Of a stretch of 64,000 bases of DNA, positions 54,736 through 64,000 are shown one piece after another. Origin of the DNA: JBELHO01 sp042091375 (lineage in GTDB: Bacteria > Pseudomonadota > Gammaproteobacteria > Enterobacterales > Alteromonadaceae). The stretch lies in assembly GCA_042091375.1 (NCBI GenBank), contig JBELHO010000001.1:1-64000 (forward strand), read 5' to 3'. How positions within the stretch are numbered: position 1 is the stretch's first letter; each line of letters opens with the position of its first letter. The notes beneath the pieces are model-generated. The model worked only from the letters and a program-made list of their open reading frames with translations. It was not told where the DNA came from and ran no database searches. The translations under genes were made by a program, and so were the position numbers.

Positions 54736-55817
54736 TGTTATTGTGGCTAAGTGAGTATTTAACTCAGTATTTCAGTGCTTTTAATGTGTTCTCCTATTTA
54801 ACTTTTAGAGCCATAGTATCAACCTTAACTGCCCTGGTGATTTCACTGTATTTTGGTCCTAAATTAATCCGCTATTTACAGCGTATGCAAATTGGACAAA
54901 CGGTAAGAGATGATGGCCCTGAAAGCCATTTATCTAAATCAGGTACACCGACTATGGGTGGAATTTTGATCCTTGCCTCTATTGTTGTCAGTGTGTTGTT
55001 GTGGGGAGACTTAAGCAATGTTTATGTCTGGGTTGTATTATTTGTCGTGGTCAGTTTTGGCTTGATCGGTTTTGTTGATGATTATCGCAAAGTTATTCGC
55101 AAAGATGCCAATGGGTTGATCGCCCGTTGGAAATACTTTTGGCAGACAGTATTGGGTTTTGCAACCGCTTTGTTTTTGTATCAATTTGCGCAAAGCCCTG
55201 ATGAAACAGCATTGATTATACCTTTTGTTAAAGATGTATTACCTCAGCTTGGTTTGTTCTACATACTGATGACTTACTTTGTCATTGTCGGCACCAGCAA
55301 CGCGGTAAATTTGACCGATGGTCTCGACGGATTGGCGATTGTGCCGACGATCATGGTAGCGAGTGCATTTGCGATTTTTGCTTATGTCACCGGCAATATT
55401 AATTTTTCTGGTTATTTGAATATTCCCCATATTGCCATGACTAGTGAATTAGTGGTGGTCTGTACTGCTATTGTTGGTGCTGGTTTAGGGTTTTTATGGT
55501 TTAACACCTATCCAGCACAAGTGTTTATGGGCGACGTTGGCTCCTTATCACTTGGCGCAGCATTAGGTGTCATTGCTGTGTTGGTAAGACAAGAGCTAGT
55601 GCTTTTTATTATGGGTGGGGTTTTTGTGATGGAAACCGTATCAGTGATCTTACAAGTGGGATCCTACAAATTGCGAGGTCAACGGATTTTTCGCATGGCG
55701 CCTATTCATCATCACTACGAATTAAAAGGTTGGCCAGAGCCAAGGGTTATTGTCAGATTTTGGATCATATCCCTAGTATTGGTACTGATCGGCTTAGCCA
55801 CACTGAAATTGAGATAA
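54735..55817 (+). CDS. mraY: Phospho-MurNAc-pentapeptide translocase MraY
   Basis: Membrane enzyme that transfers phospho-MurNAc-pentapeptide to undecaprenyl phosphate, making lipid I. 360 residues, identical to the E. coli length, with ten predicted helices. Catalytic acidic motifs: VDDYRK, NLTDGLDGLA and GDVGSLSLG, plus the histidine loop PIHHHYELKGWPE. The ATG at 54735 (MLLWLSEYL) is the family start; a frame extension to 54699 lies inside murF. A 74-base spacer, the longest in the later cluster, precedes murD. Confidence 0.97.
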   Translation: MLLWLSEYLTQYFSAFNVFSYLTFRAIVSTLTALVISLYFGPKLIRYLQRMQIGQTVRDDGPESHLSKSGTPTMGGILILASIVVSVLLWGDLSNVYVWVVLFVVVSFGLIGFVDDYRKVIRKDANGLIARWKYFWQTVLGFATALFLYQFAQSPDETALIIPFVKDVLPQLGLFYILMTYFVIVGTSNAVNLTDGLDGLAIVPTIMVASAFAIFAYVTGNINFSGYLNIPHIAMTSELVVVCTAIVGAGLGFLWFNTYPAQVFMGDVGSLSLGAALGVIAVLVRQELVLFIMGGVFVMETVSVILQVGSYKLRGQRIFRMAPIHHHYELKGWPEPRVIVRFWIISLVLVLIGLATLKLR

Positions 55818-55891
55818 ATAATTATACGATTAACCAAGATAAGATTAATAAAATTAAAGATACATAGTTAATAAGGTAACGTGAAAAATCA

Positions 55892-57283
55892 ATGACGGAT
55901 AAACAGCAGCAATTCATTGCCGAGTTAAAAACGCAGAATATAGTGGTGTTAGGTGCTGGCCTAACAGGACTGTCTTGTGTGCGTTTTTTGGCTGGCCATA
56001 ATATCTGTTGTCAGGTCAACGATAGCCGTGCAGCTATTATTGACGAACATTGGTTTGCAGAGCAGTTTGCATCTTGTCAGCTAGCACAAGGTGCATGGCA
56101 AACACAGTGGTTGCAGGCAGCTGATCTGATTTTACTCAGCCCTGGTATCGATATTTTTGCCGAGCAGTTAGTTGCACATATTCCCAGCCACTGCCAAGTG
56201 ATTGGTGACGTTGAATTATTCTGCCAATTATCGGATTTACCAATCATTGCCGTGACTGGCTCCAATGGCAAATCTACCGTGGTTGCGCTACTTAAGCATA
56301 TGGCTGAGGCACTTGATCTGGATTTTAGTTTGGCAGGTAATATTGGTATTCCTGTGCTCGACCTAGTCAACACCGAAGCTGCCGGGGTTATTTTAGAGTT
56401 ATCGAGCTTTCAATTAGAAACCATCGCCAGTATGCAAGCGCGTGCAGCGACCGTATTAAATATCAGTGATGATCATTTAGACCGTCATCACAGCATAGCA
56501 AATTACCGCGCTATAAAACAAAAGATTTACCAGCAATGTCGGGTTGCTGTGGTTAACCGCGATGACCAATACAGCGGGTTAAAAATCGCTGCTGAGCACC
56601 CAAATATGATCTCATTTGGCAGTGATAAACCAAGCGCAGACAACTTTGGCTTAGGCGATGATAACGGCGAACTGACCTTGATGTATGGCAACCAAGTGCT
56701 GTGCAGTTGTCAATCATTGCCGTTAGCAGGGCGTCACAACGCATTAAATTATTTAGCCGCGTTGGCTTTGGGGAAAGCCGTGCAATGGCCATTAGCTGCT
56801 ATGGTGCAGTGCTTGCCTAATTTTCAGGGGCTAGCGCATCGTTGCCAGCGGGTCAAAAGTCAAGATGACATTGTCTGGATCAACGACTCCAAGGCCACCA
56901 ATGTTGGCGCCAGTATTGCCGCTATTGAAGGTATGGCCGCATCTATGATGCCAGCAAAGCAACTTATTGTCATTGCTGGAGGTGATGGTAAAGGAGCCGA
57001 TTTTACTTTGCTGCAGGCAGTGCTGGTACAACATGTTGATTATGTGATCACCTTAGGTGTAGACGGCGACAAAATTGGCCAAGGTGGACAACTGCCTATT
57101 GAGCATTGTTTTGCTGTTGATTCTATTGAGCAAGCGGTGAGCAAAGCCAAGCAATTAGCAGTAAATGGCGATGTGGTTTTATTGTCTCCAGCCTGTGCCA
57201 GCACTGATATGTTTACAAACTTTACTGAGCGTGGCCAACGATTTATAGATGCAGTCGGATCTGTGCAGGAGGCAAGGCAATGA
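55892..57283 (+). CDS. murD: UDP-MurNAc-L-Ala-D-Glu ligase MurD
   Basis: Adds D-glutamate to UDP-MurNAc-L-alanine. 463 residues. N-terminal UDP-binding Rossmann start (NIVVLGAGLTGLSCVRFL), ATP loop AVTGSNGKSTVVAL, ELSSFQLE and NDSKATNVGAS in the later domains, and the C-terminal LLSPACASTDMFTNFTERG. ATG with AAGG about 13 bases upstream. It overlaps ftsW by four bases. Confidence 0.96.
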   Translation: MTDKQQQFIAELKTQNIVVLGAGLTGLSCVRFLAGHNICCQVNDSRAAIIDEHWFAEQFASCQLAQGAWQTQWLQAADLILLSPGIDIFAEQLVAHIPSHCQVIGDVELFCQLSDLPIIAVTGSNGKSTVVALLKHMAEALDLDFSLAGNIGIPVLDLVNTEAAGVILELSSFQLETIASMQARAATVLNISDDHLDRHHSIANYRAIKQKIYQQCRVAVVNRDDQYSGLKIAAEHPNMISFGSDKPSADNFGLGDDNGELTLMYGNQVLCSCQSLPLAGRHNALNYLAALALGKAVQWPLAAMVQCLPNFQGLAHRCQRVKSQDDIVWINDSKATNVGASIAAIEGMAASMMPAKQLIVIAGGDGKGADFTLLQAVLVQHVDYVITLGVDGDKIGQGGQLPIEHCFAVDSIEQAVSKAKQLAVNGDVVLLSPACASTDMFTNFTERGQRFIDAVGSVQEARQ

Positions 57284-58500
57284 CAACGGCTAGTAGCTTG
57301 TTTAGCACTGTACACCTTCCGACATGGCTAGCAATAAAGTCAACATCAACGGCAACCTTTGATCGAAGTTATCTAGTATTGGGCTTTTCAATGTACATGA
57401 TCGGTTTGATCATGGTGGCCAGTTCATCAATGCCGGTGGCAGAGCGGCTATTTGACAATCCTTTTCACTTTGTGATCAGGCACGTGATATATATATTGAT
57501 CAGCCTAACTGTGATGATTTTCGCTTTGCAAGTGCCGATGAGTCGCTGGCAGCAGCACAGCGGTATATTACTATTGATTGCAATTGCGCTACTTATTTTA
57601 GTATTAATGATCGGCCGCACGGTCAATGGTTCAACTCGATGGTTGGGGTTGGGCCCTATCACCATACAAGCTGCAGAGCCGGCAAAACTGTATTTCTTCT
57701 GTTATCTATCTGCGTATATGGTACGTCGTCGCGATGAAGTGGTAGAGAATATAAAAGGGTTTATTAAGCCTTTAGTGGTGTTTGGCGCTTTAGCGGGCTT
57801 ATTATTACTACAGCCTGACTTAGGTACTGTTATTGTCATGTTTGTCACTACTTTTGGTTTACTGTTTTTAGCTGGTGCTAAATTGTGGCAGTTCATTAGC
57901 ATTGCCGCTGTTGGTTTGACCGCTATTGGTGCATTAGCCTATTTTTCTCCTTATCGCTGGGCGCGGGTGACCAGCTTTTTAGATCCGTGGCAAGATCCCT
58001 TCGGCAGCGGCTATCAATTAACCCAGTCGTTAATGGCCTATGGTCGAGGCGAGCTTACTGGCCAAGGGCTAGGTAATAGTATTCAAAAATTAGCCTATTT
58101 ACCTGAGGCACACACTGACTTTGTGATGGCGGTATTAGCAGAGGAATTGGGTTTCATCGGGGTGAGTGTGGTGTTGCTGCTCAGTATGACTTTAGTATTA
58201 AAAGCACTGTTACTAGGTAAAAAGGCGGTTGCTAAAGAAAAATATTTTGAAGGTTTTTTTGCCTACGCTATAGGAATTTGGTTTTGTTTTCAGGCGGCAG
58301 TAAACGTTGGTGCATCAGCGGGTATTGTCCCTACTAAAGGGCTGACAATGCCATTAATTAGTTATGGTGGCAGTTCAATGATCATCATGGCACTTGCCTT
58401 AGCGGTATTGATCCGCATTGACCACGAGATCAGGTTGCAGAGTATTCAAGCCACCAGCAGTCATAGTAATAGCAAACCGAGGAGTAGCGATGCTGGATAA
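57280..58500 (+). CDS. ftsW: Septal peptidoglycan glycosyltransferase FtsW
   Basis: SEDS-family polymerase that builds septal glycan strands from lipid II together with FtsI. 406 residues with about ten membrane helices. SEDS motifs: RTVNGSTRWLGLGPITIQAAEPAKL, PDLGTVIV, the WQDPFGSGYQLTQSLMAYGRGELTGQGLGNS loop and LPEAHTDFVMAVLAEELGF. Position after murD and before murG separates it from the related RodA. It overlaps both neighbours (four and eleven bases). Confidence 0.97.
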   Translation: MTTASSLFSTVHLPTWLAIKSTSTATFDRSYLVLGFSMYMIGLIMVASSSMPVAERLFDNPFHFVIRHVIYILISLTVMIFALQVPMSRWQQHSGILLLIAIALLILVLMIGRTVNGSTRWLGLGPITIQAAEPAKLYFFCYLSAYMVRRRDEVVENIKGFIKPLVVFGALAGLLLLQPDLGTVIVMFVTTFGLLFLAGAKLWQFISIAAVGLTAIGALAYFSPYRWARVTSFLDPWQDPFGSGYQLTQSLMAYGRGELTGQGLGNSIQKLAYLPEAHTDFVMAVLAEELGFIGVSVVLLLSMTLVLKALLLGKKAVAKEKYFEGFFAYAIGIWFCFQAAVNVGASAGIVPTKGLTMPLISYGGSSMIIMALALAVLIRIDHEIRLQSIQATSSHSNSKPRSSDAG

Positions 58501-59584
58501 TACGCGAGCGCCTACTTTACTGATCATGGCAGGTGGTACCGGTGGTCACATCTTCCCGGGTATTGCTGTGGCTGATTATTTAGTCACACAAGGCTGGAAT
58601 ATTCATTGGTTGGGTACCGCTGAGCGGATGGAAGCCGATGTGGTGCCTAAACACGGTTTTGCTATTTCGTTTATCAATATCTCTGGCGTGCGCAATAAAG
58701 GCTGGAAGACACGGTTATTTACACCTTTGAAGTTAGTGCAATCTGTGCTGCAGTCTATCAAGGTGATTAATTCAGTTAAACCTGATGTCGTTTTGGGCAT
58801 GGGCGGCTATGCGAGTGCACCTGGCGGTGTTGCTGCGTGGTTATTGCGCAAACCTTTAGTTTTACATGAGCAAAATGCGGTAGCAGGCATGAGTAATAGA
58901 TACCTAGCCAATTTAGCGGTCAAGGTATTGAGTGCCTTTCCCGGGGCATTTGCGAATAGATTCAATGCTCAAGTGGTTGGTAATCCGCTGCGCAAGGAAA
59001 TCGTTGCGGTTAAAAAAACAGTTTCCGAGCAACCCGCGACCAGTAAAAGAGTCTTAGTAGTAGGTGGCAGCTTAGGTGCTAAAGTGCTAAATGACATAGT
59101 TCCACAAGCCATAAGCCAAATTAAACAGCAGCAAATTAACGTTTGGCATCAAACCGGAAAAGGCCATAAACAAAGTGTGCAAGACAACTATAAACAGTAT
59201 GCCATTGCTGAACAGCAACTGAAAGTTACCGAGTTTATAGACGATATGGCTGCCGCTTACTCATGGGCAGATGTGGTTATTTGTCGGGCTGGTGCATTGA
59301 CCGTCTCTGAGTTGGCTATGGTCGGCAAACCAGCGATATTTGTACCATTACCTCACGCTGTTGATGATCACCAAACCAAAAATGCGATGTATTTAGTTAA
59401 CAAAAACGCCGCTAAGTTGATCACACAAAGTGAATTTAATGGCACCAGTTTAGCGCAAATGCTAAACAGCATATTCATTTCAGATACTGTCGTGCAGTCA
59501 ATGTCAAAAGCTGCATATCAAGCTGCCCACGCTGATGCGACGTTAAATGTTGCACAGATATGTATTAAACAGAGTAAACCATGA
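58490..59584 (+). CDS. murG: Lipid II synthase MurG
   Basis: GT28 glycosyltransferase adding GlcNAc to lipid I at the inner face of the membrane. 364 residues. N-terminal GGTGGHIFPGIAVAD, a MGGYASAPGGVAA loop, HEQNAVAGMSNRYLA, and the UDP-GlcNAc site RAGALTVSELAMVGKPAIFVPLPHAVDDHQ with the conserved Glu. The ATG at 58490 has AGGAG upstream and gives the normal N-terminus; the frame is open further upstream inside ftsW. Its end overlaps murC by four bases. Confidence 0.97.
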   Translation: MLDNTRAPTLLIMAGGTGGHIFPGIAVADYLVTQGWNIHWLGTAERMEADVVPKHGFAISFINISGVRNKGWKTRLFTPLKLVQSVLQSIKVINSVKPDVVLGMGGYASAPGGVAAWLLRKPLVLHEQNAVAGMSNRYLANLAVKVLSAFPGAFANRFNAQVVGNPLRKEIVAVKKTVSEQPATSKRVLVVGGSLGAKVLNDIVPQAISQIKQQQINVWHQTGKGHKQSVQDNYKQYAIAEQQLKVTEFIDDMAAAYSWADVVICRAGALTVSELAMVGKPAIFVPLPHAVDDHQTKNAMYLVNKNAAKLITQSEFNGTSLAQMLNSIFISDTVVQSMSKAAYQAAHADATLNVAQICIKQSKP

Positions 59585-61053
59585 AACAGAATATAAATAA
59601 CAGTGTTTATCCAACAAACAGCAACCACATGGCGCCTATTAAAGTGCCAGAAATGAGACGTGTGCGCTGTATTCATTTTGTTGGTATTGGCGGTGCAGGC
59701 ATGGGTGGTATTGCTGAGGTTTTACTCAATGAAGGCTATAAAATTACCGGTTCAGACCAAGGCAATAATACCGTAGTCAAACGGTTGCGGGCTTTAGGAG
59801 CAGAGATCAACATTGGTCATCATCAGGATAATATTATCGGTGCAAGTGTTATTGTCGCATCTACGGCTATTAGCGGTGATAATCCAGAAATTTTAAACGC
59901 CAGTAAATTGCGCATCCCTGTGGTAAGACGCGCTGAAATGCTAGCGGAATTAATGCGCTTTCGCCATGGTGTAGCCATCGCTGGCACCCATGGTAAAACC
60001 ACCACCACGAGTTTAATCGCCTCAATTTTTGCTGAGGGACAATTGGATCCTACTTTTGTTATCGGAGGTCTATTAAATAGTGTCGGCACCAATGCTCGCT
60101 TGGGTACCAGTCGTTATTTAATTGCCGAAGCCGATGAGAGTGATGCGTCATTTTTGCATTTACAACCTATGGTTTCAGTGGTGACTAATATCGACAAAGA
60201 TCACATGGAAACCTATCAAGGTGATTTTGATAAACTCAAGGATACCTATGTTGAGTTTCTCCACAACTTGCCTTTTTACGGGTTAGCTGTGGTCTGTATA
60301 GATAACCCTGTAGTAAGAGAAATATTGCCGCGTATTGGCCGACAAGTGATCACTTATGGTTTCTCACTCGACGCAGATGTGGTCGCCACTAATTATCAAC
60401 AAAATGGTGGCGTCAGTTATTTTACTGTTGAGCGTGAAGGACTGCCAGATCTGGATTTAACTGTAAATTTACCGGGTCAACACAATGTACTTAATGCCCT
60501 AGCTAGTATTGCTGTTGCCACCGATGAAGGGATAAGCGATAACGATATTTCTGTCGCTTTACAAAATTTTGCTGGGATCGGAAGACGATTTGAACAATTA
60601 GCACATTTATCGACAGCGAAAGGTCAAATGGCATTGATAGATGACTATGGACATCATCCTAAGGAAGTGCAGGCTACCATCCAAGCAATGCGCAATGGCT
60701 GGCCAGATGCACGTTTAGTTATGGTGTTTCAACCACATCGTTATTCGCGTACTCGCGATCTATACGAAGACTTTGTTGAGGTGTTATCGCAAGTTGATTG
60801 CTTGTTACTACTCGATGTTTACGCCGCTGGTGAAACACCGCTATTAACTGCTGACAGTAAAAGTTTAGCGCGAAGTATACGGCAACGAGGACAAATAGAG
60901 CCCATCTATGTCAGTGATGTTGCCCAGTTACCGCAATTATTAGTGGCGCAGCTGGAAGACGGTGACATAGTCCTAACCCAAGGCGCTGGCAATATAGGAG
61001 CTATCTCCAAATCATTAGCAGCAGATCCACTGTTGACGGCTGTAAAACCATGA
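59581..61053 (+). CDS. murC: UDP-N-acetylmuramate-L-alanine ligase MurC
   Basis: First of the Mur ligases, adding L-alanine to UDP-MurNAc. 490 residues. N-terminal IHFVGIGGAGMGGIAEVLLNEGY, ATP loop AGTHGKTTTTSLIA, EADESDASFLHLQP and DDYGHHPKEVQATI (the MurC histidine motif), and HRYSRTRDLYEDF. A short polar N-terminal extension precedes the Rossmann domain. It overlaps murG and ddl by four bases each. Confidence 0.97.
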   Translation: MKQNINNSVYPTNSNHMAPIKVPEMRRVRCIHFVGIGGAGMGGIAEVLLNEGYKITGSDQGNNTVVKRLRALGAEINIGHHQDNIIGASVIVASTAISGDNPEILNASKLRIPVVRRAEMLAELMRFRHGVAIAGTHGKTTTTSLIASIFAEGQLDPTFVIGGLLNSVGTNARLGTSRYLIAEADESDASFLHLQPMVSVVTNIDKDHMETYQGDFDKLKDTYVEFLHNLPFYGLAVVCIDNPVVREILPRIGRQVITYGFSLDADVVATNYQQNGGVSYFTVEREGLPDLDLTVNLPGQHNVLNALASIAVATDEGISDNDISVALQNFAGIGRRFEQLAHLSTAKGQMALIDDYGHHPKEVQATIQAMRNGWPDARLVMVFQPHRYSRTRDLYEDFVEVLSQVDCLLLLDVYAAGETPLLTADSKSLARSIRQRGQIEPIYVSDVAQLPQLLVAQLEDGDIVLTQGAGNIGAISKSLAADPLLTAVKP

Positions 61054-62003
61054 GTAGCAAAGTGATTAATAAAATATCAGTACTGTATGGTGGCGACTCT
61101 GCTGAGCGAGAAGTATCACTGCGCTCAGGTAAAGCCATTGCCGCGGGATTAAACACCGCTGGCTATCGTGTGTCACTGATAGATACTAAGGGTTATTGTT
61201 TAAGTGAATTAGCCAAACAGCCTACTGATTTAGTCTTTATTGCCTTACACGGGCGAGGTGGTGAAGACGGCAGTCTACAGGGGGCATTAGAGTATATGAA
61301 TATCCCTTATACAGGATCAAATGTTCTCGGCTCTGCATTGTCTATGGATAAAATTCGCAGTAAGCAAGTCATGCGAGCAGTTGGCTTACCAACCGCAGAT
61401 TTCTCTGTAGTCAGTAAACACAGCTACCACCGCGATGACGCACAGCAACTGTTATCGGCACTTGGCGGTAAAGTCATGGTTAAACCCGCCAATGAAGGCT
61501 CAAGCATAGGTATGGCAATGGCGAGCAGTATAGAACAGTTAGACAACGCACTGAATGCTGCATTTGCGTATGACGAGCAAGTCATGATCGAAGCATGGAT
61601 AAATGGCCCGGAATATACTGTGGGTATATTAGGCGACCAAGCATTACCGGTGATACACATGGAAACCCCCCGTGAATTTTATGACTACGAGGCCAAATAT
61701 CAAGCAACGAGTACCTTATATCACTGCCCAAGTGGCTTAAATGAACAAGATGAACAACAACTCAAATCATTGGCTATTGCCGCCTTTAATGCCACAGGTG
61801 CCGAGTCTTGGGGGCGTGTTGATGTGATGAGAAATAGTCAAGGTGATTGGCAAATATTAGAAGTCAATACAGTACCAGGGATGACAGAAACGTCTTTAGT
61901 ACCGAAAGCAGCAAAAGCCATGGGACTAAATTTCAGTCAATTAGTCACTGCTATTGTCAATTTAGCAGCTAAGAAGATACCACAGCGGGGCATTGAGCAA
62001 TAA
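61050..62003 (+). CDS. ddlB: D-alanine-D-alanine ligase Ddl (DdlB type)
   Basis: ATP-grasp ligase making D-Ala-D-Ala for MurF. 317 residues. VLYGGDSAEREVSLRSG, HGRGGEDGSLQG, KPANEGSSIGMA and the C-terminal EVNTVPGMTETSLVPKAA are Ddl hallmarks. The position between murC and ftsQ is that of ddlB in enterics. It overlaps murC by four bases and shares one base with the ftsQ start. Confidence 0.96.
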   Translation: MSSKVINKISVLYGGDSAEREVSLRSGKAIAAGLNTAGYRVSLIDTKGYCLSELAKQPTDLVFIALHGRGGEDGSLQGALEYMNIPYTGSNVLGSALSMDKIRSKQVMRAVGLPTADFSVVSKHSYHRDDAQQLLSALGGKVMVKPANEGSSIGMAMASSIEQLDNALNAAFAYDEQVMIEAWINGPEYTVGILGDQALPVIHMETPREFYDYEAKYQATSTLYHCPSGLNEQDEQQLKSLAIAAFNATGAESWGRVDVMRNSQGDWQILEVNTVPGMTETSLVPKAAKAMGLNFSQLVTAIVNLAAKKIPQRGIEQ

Positions 62004-62782
62004 TGGTTAACGGCAAAGTTTCAACCACAGCAAATGAGCAGTCAATTGTCGAGCTTCACTGGAGTTTTTGGCTTGGCGTGGCATTTTTTGTTGCGGTGAT
62101 TGTCGCTATTTTTTCATTTACTTGGTTCGTCAACAAACGCATCTCATCAGATGAATCTTCGCTAGTGACTGCCGTGACCATCAGTGGCGAAATGCCTTAC
62201 AGCAATAAAGATGATATTGAGCAGGCGATAGACTCGGTAAATTTAGGTAACTTTTTTAAATTAGACGTCAATCAGATCCAACAGCAAGTTGCCGCATTGC
62301 CTTGGGTGTATTCAGTGTCTGTTAGAAAAAAGTGGCCAAATGAATTGAAAATATACGTGGTAGATCAAAGTCCGATAGCTATTTGGAACGGCAACTTTTT
62401 TATCAACCAATCAGGGCAAGCGTTTCAGGCCACAAAAGACAGGGTTACCCATCATTTACCGGCTTTTTTTGGTCCCGAAGGTAGTGAAAATTTGGCCTTA
62501 CAAAATTTCCGTGATCTCAATAAGCTGTTGAAATTTAATCAACTGGCGATTGATGAAGTGTTTTTGTCAGAACGTTATTCATGGCAATTGACGTTAAACG
62601 ACGGCGTCACCCTAAATTTAGGGCGTGAAAACAGAGTAGAACGTATTGAAAGATTTATGAATATATATTCCGCTATTAAACAAAATAGCAAAGGGGATCA
62701 GCAGGTAGATTATGTTGATTTGCGATATGACACTGGGGTTGCGGTTGGATGGAAACCTTTAACCCATGAAAAAAGAGCTTAA
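62003..62782 (+). CDS. ftsQ: Cell division protein FtsQ
   Basis: Bitopic divisome scaffold linking early and late division proteins. 259 residues: short cytoplasmic start, membrane helix (about 23-45, FWLGVAFFVAVIVAIFSFTWFV), POTRA domain (about 60-125: TISGEMPYSNKDDIEQAI and LPWVYSVSVRKKWPNELKIYVVDQSPIAIWN) and the beta domain ending YVDLRYDTGVAVGWKP. It directly follows ddl and precedes ftsA by five bases. Confidence 0.96.
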   Translation: MVNGKVSTTANEQSIVELHWSFWLGVAFFVAVIVAIFSFTWFVNKRISSDESSLVTAVTISGEMPYSNKDDIEQAIDSVNLGNFFKLDVNQIQQQVAALPWVYSVSVRKKWPNELKIYVVDQSPIAIWNGNFFINQSGQAFQATKDRVTHHLPAFFGPEGSENLALQNFRDLNKLLKFNQLAIDEVFLSERYSWQLTLNDGVTLNLGRENRVERIERFMNIYSAIKQNSKGDQQVDYVDLRYDTGVAVGWKPLTHEKRA

Positions 62783-62787
62783 TTTTA

Positions 62788-64000
62788 ATGGCCAAGCCAA
62801 ATGAAAGAAACCTGATCGTTGGATTAGATATTGGAACCTCAAAAATATCCGTCGCCGTTGGCGAAGTCACTCATGATAATAAATTGAGTATTGTCGGTGT
62901 TGGTAATCAACCTGCGCGAGGTATGGACAAGGGCGGTGTCAATGATCTGAATCTAGTTATTCAGTCTATTCAGCGCGCAATTAATGAGGCAGAGCTAATG
63001 GCCGATTGCCAAATTAGCTCGGTATATCTAGGTATTTCCGGAAAGCATATCAGTTGTCAAAATGAAAATGGTATGGTGCCGATCAATGACAAAGAAGTGA
63101 TCCAAGAAGACGTAGACAATGTGATCCATACCGCGCGCTCTGTACCCATATCGGCAGAGCGGCGAATGCTCCATGTACTGCCACAGGAATACAGTATTGA
63201 TTGTCAAGATGGCATAAAAAGCCCGATCGGTATGTCTGGGGTGAGAATGGAAGCAAAGGTACACATAGTCACTTGTGCCAATGACATGGCCAAAAATATT
63301 GTTAAATGTGTTGAACGTTGTGATTTAACTGCCGATCAACTTATTTTTTCTGCATTGGCGTCAAGTTATGCGGTGGTCACCGAAGACGAAAAAGAATTGG
63401 GTATCTGTGTAGTAGATATCGGTGCTGGCACTATGGATATGTCGGTCTTTACTGGTGGTGCATTGCGCCATACAGCGGTGATCCCAGTGGCAGGTAATCA
63501 AGTGACCAGTGATATTGCAAAAATATTTAGAACACCTTTGAGCCATGCCGAAGATATCAAAGTGCAATACGCCTGTGCTTTAAGGCAAATGGTTAGCATG
63601 GAGGAAAATATTGAAGTGCCAAGTGTCGGTGGTCGTCCAGCTCGCTCTATGTCAAGACATACACTAGCAGAGGTGGTGGAACCGAGATATCACGAATTAT
63701 TTGAGTTAATTCAAGAAGAATTACGTGAGTGTGGCTTAGAAGATCAGATCGCAGCAGGCTATGTGTTAACTGGAGGCACTGCAAAAATGGAGGGCGCCGT
63801 TGAATTTGCTGAAGAAGTCTTTCAAGTGCCGGTCAGAGTAGCACAACCGCAATCGGTGTCGGGTTTAAAAGAATATGTCAATGATCCAACTTACGCCACC
63901 GTAGTGGGCTTATTACATTACGGTATGCAAGTGAGTGAAGATGTCAGTAGCGAAGCGAGTAATCGCATTGGTATAAGAAGTTTAGGCGCTCGTGCCTTGG
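62788..64000 (+). CDS. ftsA: Cell division protein FtsA (3' end beyond the window)
   Basis: Actin-like protein that tethers FtsZ to the membrane. The open frame runs from ATG 62788 to the window end without a stop, 404 codons, so only the C-terminal tail with its membrane-targeting helix is missing. Motifs include LIVGLDIGTSKISVAVGEV at the start, the phosphate-2 loop VVDIGAGTMDMSVF around residue 208 and VLTGGTAKMEG near 327. The 1C domain, where MreB has another subdomain, is present between about 85 and 165. It is the last visible gene of the dcw cluster; ftsZ should follow outside the window. Confidence 0.96.
   Translation, partial: MAKPNERNLIVGLDIGTSKISVAVGEVTHDNKLSIVGVGNQPARGMDKGGVNDLNLVIQSIQRAINEAELMADCQISSVYLGISGKHISCQNENGMVPINDKEVIQEDVDNVIHTARSVPISAERRMLHVLPQEYSIDCQDGIKSPIGMSGVRMEAKVHIVTCANDMAKNIVKCVERCDLTADQLIFSALASSYAVVTEDEKELGICVVDIGAGTMDMSVFTGGALRHTAVIPVAGNQVTSDIAKIFRTPLSHAEDIKVQYACALRQMVSMEENIEVPSVGGRPARSMSRHTLAEVVEPRYHELFELIQEELRECGLEDQIAAGYVLTGGTAKMEGAVEFAEEVFQVPVRVAQPQSVSGLKEYVNDPTYATVVGLLHYGMQVSEDVSSEASNRIGIRSLGARAL

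Noticed and set aside
58418..58489. Longer MurG starting inside ftsW
   Set aside because: The ATG at 58490 has AGGAG upstream and gives the standard N-terminus.
1..64000. tRNA, rRNA, prophage or insertion sequence
   Set aside because: No cloverleaf-like sequence, rRNA motif, transposase, integrase or phage structural gene was recognised in the readable sequence.

Overview
The window is a gammaproteobacterial chromosome segment. Protein content and gene order point to a marine member of the Alteromonadales, probably close to Colwelliaceae (Colwellia or Thalassotalea type): an MSHA pilus locus next to mreBCD, moderate AT content, and a canonical mraZ-to-ftsA cell-wall cluster. The genus is an inference. 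There are three 100-N assembly gaps (9333-9432, 24023-24122, 25197-25296). I see no rRNA, tRNA, prophage, insertion sequence or CRISPR array.

Layout. 59-9254: distal half of the MSHA type IV pilus locus (major pilin, mshC, mshD, mshO, mshP and a 1870-residue MshQ carrying an internal 1.38-kb duplication). 9741-20777: mreB, mreCD, maf, rng, yhdP, a nitrilase-family amidase and tldD, the conserved envelope and housekeeping string. 20821-23800: a metal-uptake unit with a Zur-like operator, a small secreted DUF2946-like protein and a His/Asp/Glu-rich ZnuD-like TonB-dependent receptor. 23880-24290: an AT-rich tandem array with a period of about 101-104 bp. 24384-39311: mixed single genes and pairs (CvfB-like S1 protein, TerB-like protein, NagX-like membrane acyltransferase, RND efflux pair, 2OG-Fe(II) oxygenase, small secreted protein, GAF-GAF-GGDEF-EAL protein, DbpA helicase, MscS channel, NADPH-FMN reductase). 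39412-44944: a LysR regulator divergent from glutaryl-CoA dehydrogenase, a fused alpha-beta 2-oxoacid dehydrogenase E1 and an unusual FabD-like acyltransferase. 45037-47949: argR with an ARG box, a GNAT acetyltransferase, a possible structured RNA, a 13-bp tandem repeat, a YcxB-like protein and a TauE/SafE transporter. 48188-64000: the dcw cluster, mraZ-rsmH-ftsL-ftsI-murE-murF-mraY-murD-ftsW-murG-murC-ddl-ftsQ-ftsA, with ftsA cut by the window end.

How the parts work together. The dcw and mre genes form the division and elongation machinery: Mur enzymes make lipid II, FtsW/FtsI and the MreBCD elongasome direct its use. The msh genes build a surface pilus used for attachment. The ZnuD-like unit looks like a zinc-starvation response. 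The gcdH-E1-acyltransferase cluster looks like a regulated acyl-CoA-producing and acyl-transferring module whose end use is unknown to me. It is the best candidate here for an under-described system, followed by the possible structured RNA at 46151-46293.
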